A stretch of DNA of 64,000 nt, taken from positions 77,501 to 141,500 of the forward strand of contig BSBM01001920.1 of assembly GCA_027924585.1 (NCBI GenBank), in the 5' to 3' direction. The number at the start of each line of letters is the position of its first letter. Position 1 is the first letter of the stretch. Under the pieces are notes generated by a model that did no database searches, was not told the DNA's origin, and worked only from the letters and a program-made list of their open reading frames with translations. This document shows positions 26,887 to 38,653 of the stretch, piece after piece. The translations under genes were made by a program, and so were the position numbers. This DNA is from Larix kaempferi (Eukaryota; Streptophyta; Pinopsida; Pinales; Pinaceae).

Positions 26887-26997
26887 TTTATTCTGGTTGT
26901 AAGAAAATAAGACCTAAGGTAACCTATTTCAAACCAAGCTTTAGGTAGAAGAACTAGCCATTTTCCCCACCAAAGAGGGCTCTCTCTTGATATATAT
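26887..26997 (-). promoter_or_regulatory. TATA-like box and AATAAA near the end of the 5,050-bp LTR
   Basis: On the minus strand TATATATC (26997-26990) is followed about 100 bp later by AATAAA (26892-26887), just before the LTR end. This spacing suits a short R region. Confidence 0.5.
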
Positions 26998-27770
26998 GTG
27001 AAGGCTAAAATATTCAAAGGTTCTCTTGAAATTTCTCAAAAAATATTTTCTGGTCGAAAAGGTAAACAAGAAACATTGGGCATGGAGTCGAAGCTTTCAA
27101 ATGTATAATAAACCAGTAAGAGACTTTCACCATACAGATTTACACAGAGGCAAGATAGTAATCATATTACAGTCAATTCGATTTTTCAGGTGGCGTAGAA
27201 AGAAATAAAGACATTCCATCAACAACAGGCATCTATCCAGGATGAATCTATTGTCAACTTTGGAGAATATAATGAATATTTAAATGCAAATAAAATGAGG
27301 CATAACCGACATGAATCTCAAGTTATTTCAAGTGCTCATTTAAATATGGAAGAAAAACACTATGGGAGATATAACGAAGAAGGTAAACATGCACATATAA
27401 AGATAAGGAGAATAACAGACTGCAAAACTGATTAACTCATGAATCTCTGATATCAAAAGATAGGTACCATCACTGTACTGCTTTTATTTCTCAAAAGATA
27501 CTTCAAAACATACTTGTTTCTCAAAAAATTTCCAACCCTTTCAACAATGACCTCCATTGTTTTTTATACAAAATTTTCAGAAGAAGCTCCACATAACTGC
27601 TTCTTCTAACTAATAATTAAAAAGTTTAACTAAAAGATAACTGTCTTCGAGCAACCCATAACTGTCTTTCAAATAATATTACAAATTTAAAAATAAAAAT
27701 GTCTTTTTGCCACTTGGCAAAACCTTTTAGATATCATCCTTTAGCCACATGGCAAGAGTTTCCAGTGCAC

Positions 27771-30700
27771 CTAGGTATGAACAGAATATCTGGTTTTTCC
27801 GTACTTCTCCACATAATTCCATTGGTCAACCGTGGGTAAGTCATAATTTGTCATTTCCTTCACCAATACTCGCATCTCAATATGACCTGCATAAGAAACG
27901 GGAAGAAGGTTTGCACAAGTTGAAATTAGCATATTTAAAATTTCAAATTCCCTTGACATCTTCTCCATTAAAATTTTTCCTGTGAGCATATGATCTAGCT
28001 GCTGGAAATTTCGGTGATCCATCCTGATATCAAACAGTAATCTTTTATATTCATTTGGAGGAATTAATTCACTCTTTTCGTTCCAGAAAGCTGGGAATCC
28101 CTTATCAACTAACTTTTCAAATTGCTTTTTGAACTTGATTACTTCTTCCCTTATTTCTCCTGCTTTAGCCTCGACATTTTCAACATGTGAGTATTTGCCC
28201 AAGATCCTTCTGGCCCAAGTGATGACAGAAATTCTGTTCGTTATACTCATGGCTGTCAGGTCTGCCTCAGATAGACTGTTTAAAAATGTTATTGCTCTCT
28301 GGGCTATTTCTTTCGGCTTTCTATTTAGGCTCTCCCTGACTGCTCGACAACTTTCGAAGGCATCTTTGGCTACCTTTTCTTTAACTCTTATATAATCCAG
28401 ATATGGCCTAAGTTTTTCAACCTCTTTAATGATCTGGTCCCACACCATATGTTTACACCCCTGCATAGCAGCTTGCCCTGTTACATGAGCTGCTAATCCT
28501 TTATTATTGTTGCTCAATTCCTGATTTTTTGCCTGCAAGGTTTTTATTTCTTTATCTTTTGCTTCATTTTCTTCTTTCAATTTCTGTATTTCTGTCTTTA
28601 ACAATTTGATTTCATTATCTTTTAGACTTATTTGTGACATTGCCTGTAAAATTCCATCTACACTGGTCTTATCCTCTTCTGAGCCTGGCTGCACCTGCTG
28701 CTGACTTTTCTCTGCTAATTGTTTTCTTGCTGTGGCCAACTGTTCTTCTAAAATGAACCTTTCTTTTTCCCAACAATCCCTTTCGTTAGAAAGCTTTAAC
28801 ATCTTAGCAGTGACATCATTGACTTCGTTAGATAGTTCTTCTTTCTCTTTTTCTAAGACTGTCAATTCTGCACCTTGAATGAGTACAGTGTCTGGGATTT
28901 TTAATTTTCGTCTCAATGTTAAGATCACCTCTTCCTTCTCCTTGAGCAGTTTAGTGGCTGCATCTCCATCTTTATTAGTCAAATCTATTTGCAATTTCTT
29001 AATTTGCTGTTGTCGAGACTTATTCTCCGCCTTTTCCTGTCTCAACTGATTATTTAATTTGTCTACTGAATTCTTTAGTTTGTCTTCTCTCAATGTGGCC
29101 CCCAAATAGTCCGAGTATATGACCTCTCCAGCTTGTCTATGCAACAGAATTTTATCAAGGGCATTTACTTTTGACAAGTCTATCTTCATCTCTGAGATCT
29201 TGTTTTTTGTTACAACTGAAAATTTCGAAGAATTTTCTTTGATGTTCCTGCTGGTAAATAAGCTCACTTCATTATTTGATATATTCCTGACCTTTGGAAA
29301 CAATTGACTTGTTTGCTTCGCGGATTCCTGTTTATTTTTACTATGTTCATCAAATACGTCCATGATATTCCTGGGTCTATTTACATCACCCCCTATAGGG
29401 GTTTCTTCAATGTTGTATTCCTTCACTGTAACCTCTGGTATTTCATCTTCTGTCGCTTTTGCTTCTTCTGAGATTGTTGTCAATTCTCGTGACTCATCGG
29501 TCTTCAATCTTTTTCCTTTTTCCGTCTCTTCATCATCAATGATCATGATGTCCTGTATAGGTCTTTTGGACCCCACTAATGCAGTATTTATTTCATTTTC
29601 AGTTTCCGCCGTTGCTTCTTCCAATGACATTTCTTTGTCGGACGTGTTTGGAATAATTTCTTCTTTGTATTCGAGCAGTTGGCTCTGTCTGCCATTCCTT
29701 CAACAATTTGATGATTCAGAGCCTTGATACGATGCTCAATTCTTCGTTTGGATATGATATTTAATGGGTCATATTCCATAGCTGCATCTGTCTCAAAATT
29801 CATGTCTTTTAACAACTTCTCTATATATACAGCAGCGTTCTTATTCTTTATTGTGAACGGACCTAATGTGAAAGGATATTTAATGTCCGTTGCTTGTCTG
29901 TGAACTAAAAAATTGTTGTCTTCTATAATCAATTTCTGTCTCAAGAATTCCAAGGAAAAAATCCTCAAAGTAAGGAATGCTGGTAACACATAGGGTTTAT
30001 GCTTGAATCCATACAATATGACTACTGTACTATCTTTCGATAAAAACCAATCCCCTGTAGCATACTCTGTATTCAATTGCATTGATACCTGCATTTCCGG
30101 CAGTACTCTAGGAAGATTTTTTCCGAAAATCATCTTAAAGATCTCTGAGAGCATGTAGTTGATAAAGTTGAACATATTATTTTCCAGTGGAGTTGTGAAA
30201 ACGATCTCTGGGAACTGTAATTCTTCCTAACTGGATACCATAATCATTCTCATTAAAAAGGCATGAAACCTGAAATGTCTATGCGTGGAAAAATTGACCA
30301 TCTGGTCATGAATCCTTTCTGCTATGAATGTTTCAAAATTTAGTCGGGGAATTTGACTTTCGTCAATTCCCGACTGGACTATACTTATTCTGTACAATAA
30401 ACTCAATTGAAACTCAGTTATATACAAATCCGTATCTAACCCTAAAACTACGGCCAACAGTGTCAAGACCAACTGAGTATTTTCATTAAAAAGATTGATA
30501 TCTAAAGGGTAAGGGAGTTCCGAAATGCTAGTCTCTGGTCTGAGACACGTCGACAAAAACATTTCCCTATCACTCTGAGAAGCATGATGAAAATTTTCAA
30601 TAATTGAAACCTCAGAAAAAACCTCAGGGTCCAAGGTTTGGGGCAAATCTACTTCCAGAGCTCTAATCAATTCGGCTGGCTTGATTTTGCAAATGGCTCT

Positions 30701-30976
30701 GGTTTTCTGGCTGTTCAAAACGACTCTTTCTTCCCGGGAATAATTTTCGGCACACCAGGAGACGAATTCTGGGAAAACAGGAAATTGGTCTGGTCAACAA
30801 GCTATCAGAGACGACTGGTGAACCCTATGGGGGTCTATACCCTCTTTTAATAACTCAGACAACTTAATTTTTACATCGGAGACCGGAAACCTAATTAGGG
30901 TATCGTAAACATCTTCATCTCTGTCTTCTAGGGCATCTTTTGACCTAAAAACGTCTATATCTTGTACAGTCTCCAT
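27771..30976 (-). pseudogene. LTR-internal protein, globular N-terminus plus long coiled coil (unknown)
   Basis: From the ATG at 30976 the frame runs to 29588 with two in-frame stops (30794 TGA, 30227 TAG). One frameshift near 29650 then leads into a 619-codon frame ending at 27771, so the ancestral protein had about 1,060 residues. The first third is globular and hydrophobic-rich (for example INYMLSEIFKMIFGKNLPRV). Next comes an acidic stretch with a basic cluster (KGKRLKTD). A heptad-rich coiled coil follows (NEIKLLKTEIQKLKEENEAK and similar) and then a helical tail. I do not recognise the family. A capsid-like or nuclear structural role would be a guess. Few lesions in such length suggest selection until fairly recently. 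Confidence 0.6.
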
Positions 30977-31146
30977 TTAAACGCTTCTTTTAAACAAAAT
31001 TCCGTTTAAAAAGTGTGACAGGTCACCAGTCCCTACCTGTAAGTGCTCGTTTTTCGCCTTCTGTCGCAATCGCCAGCTTCCACCAGTCTTCGGAGCTCTC
31101 CAGGATAACGACACATGCAAAATGCCGTTATGTGGAGCCCTTTCTT

Positions 31147-31154
31147 TTTATATA
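31147..31154 (-). promoter_or_regulatory. TATA box for the LTR-internal gene
   Basis: The minus strand reads GGCTTATATAAAAAG about 170 bp upstream of the ATG at 30976. Upstream to 31900 lie GC-rich motifs that recur: CCGCGATCGC/CGCGGAT and CCGTTGAT(C/T)TT, partly as inverted pairs. Confidence 0.55.
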
Positions 31155-34100
31155 AGCCTTTTTAAATTATCCTCCTTGCACCTTTATGAACGCGGGTCAT
31201 ATCCAGCCGTTGATCTTCGAGGCTTTGTTTTGGTCCGTCAGATCTCGTCTCCCTTTATTCCACTAGTGGTATCCGCGATCGAAAAGGATGTTTCCTTTCT
31301 CGGTCAGCTCCCCGCGCGGATACACCACCTGTTGACACCTGTTATGGTGGTTTATTCTCCGCGATCGCTTTTCCTTATGTCCCGTATACATGTTCCTGGC
31401 CGCGGATGAAACGCTGGCCGTTGATTTTATTTAGGTATGTATCAGCCCTCCAATCCTTACAAAGTATAACGCCACGTGCCATGGCCCTACCAAACCATTT
31501 CCTGTTCGCCACGTGTTGTGTCCCATCTTTCCACGTAAGGTATCTTTCCACATTTCCATAATGGGTGGTTCCGCGCGGTGCTATAGTGGTTTCTGATACC
31601 ACTTTATCCATGCGCGGATGAATGAATATCAGACACGTGCCTTGGTGGTATTATGTCCGCTACCACCTTCCACCGTTTGTTGACGATTACATTGGCGACG
31701 CATGGGTTGATATTGACCGTTGATCTTGATCTATAATATCTCCGCCGACGGAACTTGACTGGGGCTTAACCCTTACATATATTAGCTAGCGGACTTTATA
31801 AATATGGGTTTTTCTTTTATAATTTTATATAAAAGCCTTCAATTCAACCTTTTTTGTGATGATTTCTTCTCTTAGGACCCTTTAGCAAAAATTTTAGGTT
31901 TCCTCAGACCTGGTGTCAACAGCAACAAAAAATTGTTTTATAGTTTGTATCGAGCTTGAGTTTGGATAGTTGCATTTGACATCATCCCGACTCTTCTCAT
32001 TCAAAATTATAACCATCTCCTCTTGTATTTTCATGTAGACCTTGTGACTAGACAATGAAACAATAAATGGCGTTTACAATCATATATAATAATATAACAG
32101 AATACATAGAACATAACAAAAATGTAACTCAAGAACAAAACATTGTACCATTAAAAAAACTATCAACTTACTTGTCAAATTCACTACACATTTCCTCCAT
32201 GGATAATTCACCTGACTTTACCTGTGATAGTATTGTAGTTATTAATATTTCATCCTTCACACCTTGTATTGTTCTCCAAGGTGTAATAGTGATGTCTTTT
32301 GGCAGACTCTTGACATCAGGACCTTCCTTACCATCGCTCCATGGAACAACTCTACTTTTTTTCACTTTCTGGTTTTTTAAGCCAATATTCTCCCACAAGC
32401 TAAATATGTCATATTCAATCAAATCCCATGTTTTCCCAACTCTTAATGCCAAATGGAAAAAAGGATCTACAGCTCTGAATGCATCACTTTCTTTGGCATT
32501 TTTTTTGTTTCACATTATCCTCTTTAATAGGGAGACCTATTTCCAGACAACATTGTTTTCGAAAACTTGCATCAACTCTAGATTTATCCCCACCACATGT
32601 TTGCACAAAATTCACTATGGATAAATCTCACCCTTTGAATAAATGTCATTGTCAACCTATATTCATTATCCGTGTTATGATCCCATGCCAACAACTTTGC
32701 TTCTACATTTGTTAAACCAACATAAATGATGCATTTAACTGTTTCAAAAATAATGTTATTGGGATATTCTTGCATCAACTCTCTTCTTGCCTCTGCAGAA
32801 TGATTACCCCCAAGAACATAATATGTGTAATGAAAACATCTTGTTTGATCAAATTCATCTCTAGTAGGAACATCTTGCGGGTCAACAAGGACAAAGTAGT
32901 CAACCACATGTGCATAGGGATTGTGCCTTATCAATGCTTTCAAGTTGTGAATATGCAAGTGATGTGGTTTTCTAATTATAAATTGATCTTGTCCTTCTGT
33001 AGGTCTATAAAGTTGATTCACATTCAACTCAAATGTATGTCCATTTTTAACCAAATTATCCCTCCGCAATCAATCTCGAATGGCATTTTGTGTTGTCTTG
33101 ACAATGCCATCCTCTACATCAGCACCTGGAGTAATGATTTCCTTACTGCCACCAGAATTTTCACTCTCAAATTTAGGAATAACATTGGTTTCAGTAACAA
33201 CAGATCTCCTATTTTTTTGATTTGAAGGGGTTCCTTCTAAATCAATAATTCCTTCAATAGGAATCGAGGCACTCTCAACCATATTTTTTTTACGAGAGTT
33301 TTTGTTACTCTTACTAGCAGGATTAGCAAGTTCATTTGCAACAATTTCATCATGTTTAGTTGGGCGAGATGAAGATTTAAATATAACCCTTCTAGGTACC
33401 TGATTTGATTGTCGAATGCTCTTTCCCCTTTGTGCTTGTACTTCTTCAGTTTGAACATTTGACACTTGTTGCTTCTTCCTTGTTTCTGGTCCCTTTTGAA
33501 TAGAGGCATTAACGACATCCATAGGATCATCCTCCGTATAATATATTCCATTCAACATTTTTGAAATCGAAATGGAAAAATCTTGCAAAATAAAAACATT
33601 AACGTGCTAAATCTATTACATTGTGGTATTCAAGTTATAACAAAACTAATTTGAGAATAATATCAATATTCAAACTTACACTCCCGCTGTCAATTTCATG
33701 CACAGCCGCTTGACAAAAATCTGTGAAATTTTCTTGAACATTATATTTTGAAATCTTCAAAGCATATCAGATTTTGGAAAAGGTTTTGGCTTGTTTCACT
33801 TGTGCATAAACAATATCTGTACCCGGCATAACACATATATCTCTCAGCAATCCCAATATATGGTAATCTGATTGGATATATGGAAATGCAGAAGAAATAA
33901 GAGAATGCTTTCTGGTTTTTCTTGATTCTTTTCCTTTAGATGCCAATGATACTCTCTTCTGTCCTCTTCTGCTACATGTTTCCATTCTCAAACATTCTTC
34001 ATTTTTAAATCTTCAAAGGTAAGAACTCCGTCTTGGGGCTCAACATTCTCAGATGCCTCAACTATTTTTTTCGATGCAATCATCGCCGCTCTTGATCCAG

Positions 34101-34199
34101 AAACGTTTACATATATCTTTCTTGATGCCATTGTCCCTATATCCAAAATGTAGAATTTTAAAATACAATCAACACAAATATTCACTATAGACTGGATTT

Positions 34200-36550
34200 G
34201 AAAAACATTTTAAAAAAATTTAAAATATTTTTACATTCATAATCACTGCTTTTTATGTTTTGAAAATTATTTTAAAAAATGTAAACCTACCCCTAACCCC
34301 CCTAAAATATATAATAATTTATTTGAAAAAAAAAACTTAAACCTACCACCACCACTACCACTACCCCTACCCCTAGCTATATAATAAAAATTAAAAAAAA
34401 AACTTATTTAAATCTAACCCCCTAACAATATAATAATCAATTTTAAAAAACAAATAAAACTAACACACCCCTAACAATTGAATAAAAAATAAAAATAAAA
34501 AATTAAACTAACCCACCTACCCACGAACAATATAATACATTTAAAAAAAAATTAAAACAAACCCCCTCTCTAACATCATAATAAAATAAATTAAAAAACA
34601 AATTAAACTAACCCCTAACAACATTATAATAAAAAATTTAAAGAAAAATTAAAAACAAATTTAACTAACCCCTAACAACATTATAATAAAAAATTAAAAA
34701 CAACTTAAACTAATCTAACAGCATTATAAACTAACATTTACAAAAAAAATTAAAAACAAATTAAACTAACAGATTTAAACTAATGTTGTTATAATTAAAT
34801 TTTTTTAAGAAATTTAAAAACAAAATAAACTAACCTAACATTATAATTAAAAATAAAACTAATTAACTATATACTAACCTCACTAACATTATACAAAATT
34901 AAAAAAAACTTAAAAACAAAATAAAAGTAACATTATAAAAAATTTAAAAAAATACAAACGATACAAAATTTTAAAATAAATTAAAAACAAAATAATTAAA
35001 AAATAAATAAAACTAACTAAACCTTACATTATATAAAAAAAAAACTATATATAATAACAAATCAAACTATACAACATTTAAAAAAAAATTAAAACAATAC
35101 AAAAATCAAACAATACAACATTTAAAAAAAAAATTAAAACAAAAATTTAAAAACAATTAAAATATCAACCTATACAACATTTAAAAAAAATTAAAAACAA
35201 AAAAATTAATACAAAAATTAAAAAACAATTAAAAAAACTATGCGGGCTATGGAGGTGGTGGAAGGGAGGGCGGCGGGGGTGGTGGAAGGGAGGGCGGCGA
35301 GGGTGGTGGAAGGGATAAGGGAGGAAGAGGAGGAGGTGGATCTAGGCTACACGAGGAGGTGGAAGGGAGGGAAGGGGAAGGGGGCATGGGGAGGGAGGAT
35401 GGGGGAGTGGAGGACCAATCAGTCGCTGAGGGAGAAAGGAGGAGGAGGAGGTGGAGGAGGGGGAGTTGGGCGGCGGGGAAAGGTGGAAGGAAGGATGCAG
35501 GGGGAGGCGAAAGTGTGGTGGTGTCGGGAGGAGGGAGGAGGGGGAAGGGGAGGGGAGCAGAGTGGCGGGGGAAGGGGGGTGTTAAGAGGGAGGAGGGGAA
35601 GTGGAGGGGAGCAAGGAGGTGGAGGGCACGAGAGCACCGCCGACTTAGGCGCCAAAGGGCTTCCCCTCACAAGCGACGCAATGCCCAGTATCGCGCCGCT
35701 CGTGAGGGGTGGCCCTTTGGTGCCCAAGCCGGCGGTGCTCTCGTGCCAGCTCCGTCGGCTTGGGTGCCAAAGGGCCGCCCCTCACGAGTAGTGCGATTCC
35801 CAGTATCGTGCCGCTCGTGAGGGGCGGCCCTTTGGCCCCAAGCCAGTGGTGCACTCATTCCCCCCACCTCCTCCCTCCTCCCCGCTCCCCTCCACTTCCC
35901 CCTCCTCCCTCCTCACGCCCCCTTGCCCCGCCACTCGACTCCCCTCCCCTTCCCCCTCCTCCCTCCTCCTGGAACCATCGCACTTCCCCCTCCCCCCTCG
36001 CCCTCCCTTCCACCTCCCCCTCCTCCTCCTCCCTTCTCCCTCCGCAGCCGTTTGGCACCCCACTCCCCCATCCTCCCTCCCCGCGCCCCCTTCCCCCGCC
36101 CTTCCTTCCACCTCCCCATGCCTCCCAACTCCACCTCCTCCTCCTCCTCCCTTATCCCCCCCGCCGCCCTCCCCTTCCCCCTCCTCCCCTGCCGCCCCCC
36201 CCCTTCCACCTCCCTCGCCGCTGCCCACCTCCCCTCCAGCCATTGTATTTTTTTTTTAATTTTTTTGTTTTTAAATTTGTTTTTAAATGTTGTATAGTTT
36301 GATTTTTATTATATATAGCTTTGGTTGTTTTTTAATTATTTTGTTTTTAATTTATTTTAAAATTTTGTATAGTTTGTTTATGTTTTAATTTTTAATTTTT
36401 TATAATGTTATTTTGTTTTTAAGTTTTTTTTAAATTTTTTATAATGTTAGTTTGGTTAGTGTATAGTTACTTAGCTTTTTTTTTAATGTTTTTTTAAATT
36501 TTTAAGTATAATGTTATCTTAGTTTATTTTGTTTTTAAATTTTAATTTTT
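34200..36550. repeat. Palindromic block: A-rich arm, G-rich arm, C-rich arm, T-rich arm
   Basis: 34200-35240 is A-rich with recurring TAACATTATAA and AAATTAAAAACAA. 35240-35740 is GGAGG-rich, 35740-36240 is its loose C-rich complement, and 36240-36550 is T-rich with TTATAATGTTA. The centre near 35740 holds three variants of CTCGTGAGGGG(C/T)GGCCC and its complement. It could fold on itself and lies between the starts of the two outward genes. The long ORFs across it are composition artefacts. Confidence 0.7.
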
Positions 36551-37700
36551 TTTCTCCTTGGAAAAAGTCCGTAATTTTATTTCAAAAAGATGATCAAAAT
36601 TACATATTGCACATGTAGTAGAATCAACAAGGATCCCTACATTTTCACATATTTCTGTCCCATATAAGCAAAAACAACAGCTTAATAAGAGCTGAACCAA
36701 AAAAGAGAAACCCAAAGAAAAACTTCACCACAAGAAGATGGAGAAGACGTCTTCAGCTTCCATCAACCGAAACCCTCTACAGAAGAAATAGTAGATCCAA
36801 GTTTGTGGATGAGCAGCAAACTCAATGGATCTCCCAAACCGGCGAAATCAGCCAGCATCTCCTGATGAAGAAAACGGCCAGACAAAAACCAGAGCACCGC
36901 CGTAGATGTGCTCCGCTTGTGATCTATGCATCCAGCCGCATAGAACCGCCATTAGCCTGCCGAGAGCCCTGAAGCTTCTTGGCGATTTAAAAGATGGGTC
37001 AAGAAAACCGAAATATAGGTGCACGGCACCAGGTGCCAAGAAACTCCGGAAGAGTTCTCTGCGGCCTACGTCTTTTTCGGGAGTTCTTTAACAAGAAATC
37101 TCTGTAGTTTTTTATACGCCCGAAATTCACCACGTAACCGGCTAATGGTCGAGTTCTTCAAACAGAAGCCCTCTAAATGTCTAGCAGACAAGACAGGAGC
37201 CTCTTACAGAGTAGCAAGTCGAGAGCACCACCGGAAGACTGTTACAGGGCCACCATGGCCGCCATGGCCGCCGAGCGAGAGCTCGGATTCCATTCTTCCA
37301 ATCCCTGGTCAGATCTGGACGAAGGAAATCAAGATCGCCGCTTCCATCGAGTAGCAGCCGCCGTCAGGAGTTAGCATCCGCCGTCGAAGAAGATTATTGC
37401 CGCCGAGAAAGAAGATCCGCCGTCCTCCAAGCCCTAGGCAGCAACAGTAGGTGAATAGGGCTCAGATCTGGACGAAGGAAACCAAGATCGTCGCCGCCAT
37501 CGAGTATCAGCCGCCGTCAGGGGTCCGCCGTCGAAGAAGATTAGCTTGCCGCCGAGAAAGATGATCCGCCGTCGAAGAAGATTAGCTTTCCGCCAAGAAA
37601 GATGATCCGCCGTTCTGAGGGGCGGCTGGGCCAAGCCCTGGCCGCCCAAGCTACAGCAATGCTTCGCTCCAAGAACCGCCTTCCTCCCTCTCCTCAGTCT
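36551..37700. other. GC-richer segment with tandem CCGCCGTC-type repeats, unknown
   Basis: A stretch of about 150 bp starting AGATCTGGACGAAGGAAA (about 37312 and 37468) is repeated with variation and contains GCCGCCGAGAAAGA and CCGCCGTCGAAGAAGATTA several times. Composition differs sharply from the AT-rich DNA on both sides. No protein is recognised; it may be a captured gene fragment or a small insertion. Confidence 0.5.
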
Positions 37701-38440
37701 TTTTAAATTTTAATTATAACCACATTAGTTTAAATTTTTTAGTTTAAATGTTAGTTTAATTTGTATCTATTTTTTTTTTAAATCCAAAGCTAATATTCGT
37801 GGGATAGGGAGCATTTTTTTAAACCCAAATCCTTGCCTCGATTAATAATACATGAATTTAAGAAAAAAACACATTTAAAAAATATTTAAATAACTAACCC
37901 GGAAAGTGGTAGAGCCTCCTCTCTTGAAAGTGCTATAAGATCCTCTTTGAAATCTCCTTGTTCTTCTTCAAAACCTTCGTGAATTGCTCCAAAGACTAAA
38001 CGATCATGTATTAATAAGAAAGATTAGGTTTAAGGCATACCAAAATTGTAAAAGAATAAATCCATAAAGCCATAAAACATTACCAAATTAATAAAGGCAT
38101 AAAACAAACATTACCAAATTAATAAAGCCATAAAACAAACATTACCAAGTTAACAATAAAACTAACTAATTTATTAAAAACAGAAAAAGAAGTAACCTTG
38201 AAAGTGTTACTAAATTGTTCCAAATTAAATGATGAATAGTAGGAAATCTAACTAGTTTATATAGCCTATATTACATTTAACATTAATTGTTTTAAGAATG
38301 TGGGATTAAAAAAACGAAATTAGTTAGTGAATTATTATTAAACTTATATAATTAGTTTATACATTATTTCAATTTTTTTTGTATCATAAATTCGTGTTTT
38401 TTACTAGTTTTATGAATGTGGACTGTAATTTTTAAGGGAA
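37701..38440. other. AT-rich upstream region of the transposase-like gene
   Basis: A short direct repeat, CCATAAAACAAACATTACCAA, occurs around 38090-38150. Nothing else is recognised. Confidence 0.5.
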
Positions 38441-38525
38441 AATTTGGAGGGAAAATTTTGAATGAAAATTTTGGAGGGAAGTTTTGGAGGGAAACATTTG
38501 GAGGGAATTTTTTGGAGGGATATTT
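38441..38525 (+). promoter_or_regulatory. Cluster of TTTGGAGGGAA repeats upstream of the transposase-like gene
   Basis: Variants of TTTGGAGGGAAA occur about five times in 85 bp, 130-210 bp upstream of the ATG at 38654. This could be a binding-site array or simple repeat expansion. Confidence 0.45.
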
Positions 38526-38653
38526 TCATTCTCATAGCTATAAGAGTGTTAGTTGACAGTTGCACCATTCTACTTTTTGGTGAGGAATGTGGTAAAATTT
38601 CATTGTCTTATCTATTAAGATTTTTCTATATTTCTAGCTTTTAGTGAGAAGTC

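Larger units (their letters stand above)
26872..31921 (-). mobile_element. 5,050-bp solo-LTR-like insertion with an internal coding region
   Basis: The minus strand starts TGTTGACACC at 31921 and ends GTGCTAACA at 26872, flanked by GCAAC. I find no second LTR copy inside. Near the minus-strand end there is a TATA-like TATATATC (26990-26997) and an AATAAA (26887-26892), as expected for the U3-R-U5 order. Most of it holds one sense-strand coding region. It lies wholly inside an intron of the methyltransferase gene, which would be about 332 bp without it. A solo LTR left by recombination fits best; a non-autonomous element is the alternative. Confidence 0.78.
25495..34131 (-). pseudogene. ParB-like / DPPY-type DNA methyltransferase fusion gene, decayed
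   Basis: Reads from MASRKIYV at 34131. A charged linker leads to a ParB-like domain (33069-32584: VDYFVLVDPQDVPTRDEFDQ, then YYVLGGNHSAEARREL, with GGNHS like the ParB GxHR box). A helical region ends at 32172. The methyltransferase part has LGDCADI, then IADIPYG (about 26520, a DPPY-type motif IV), and later VLDLF-GLGTTIA (about 25960-25820, the FxGxG SAM motif), followed by an acidic tail. Motif IV before motif I is the beta-class order. GT-AG introns at 25842-25935 (94 bp), 26234-26330 (97 bp) and 26785-32171 restore the frame. Lesions include stops near 33767, at 33070-33072 and at 25825-25827, and frameshifts near 33990, 32590 and 26050. The product would methylate DNA at N6-adenine or N4-cytosine; which one cannot be told. 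Confidence 0.75.

Noticed and set aside
25495-34131. Bacterial contamination as the source of the methyltransferase
   Set aside because: It has GT-AG introns, a plant LTR nested in one intron, and lies in continuous plant repeat DNA.
35240-36302. Overlapping Gly/Arg and Pro/Ser ORFs of up to 197 codons
   Set aside because: They are products of GGAGG/CCTCC composition on both strands of the palindromic block.
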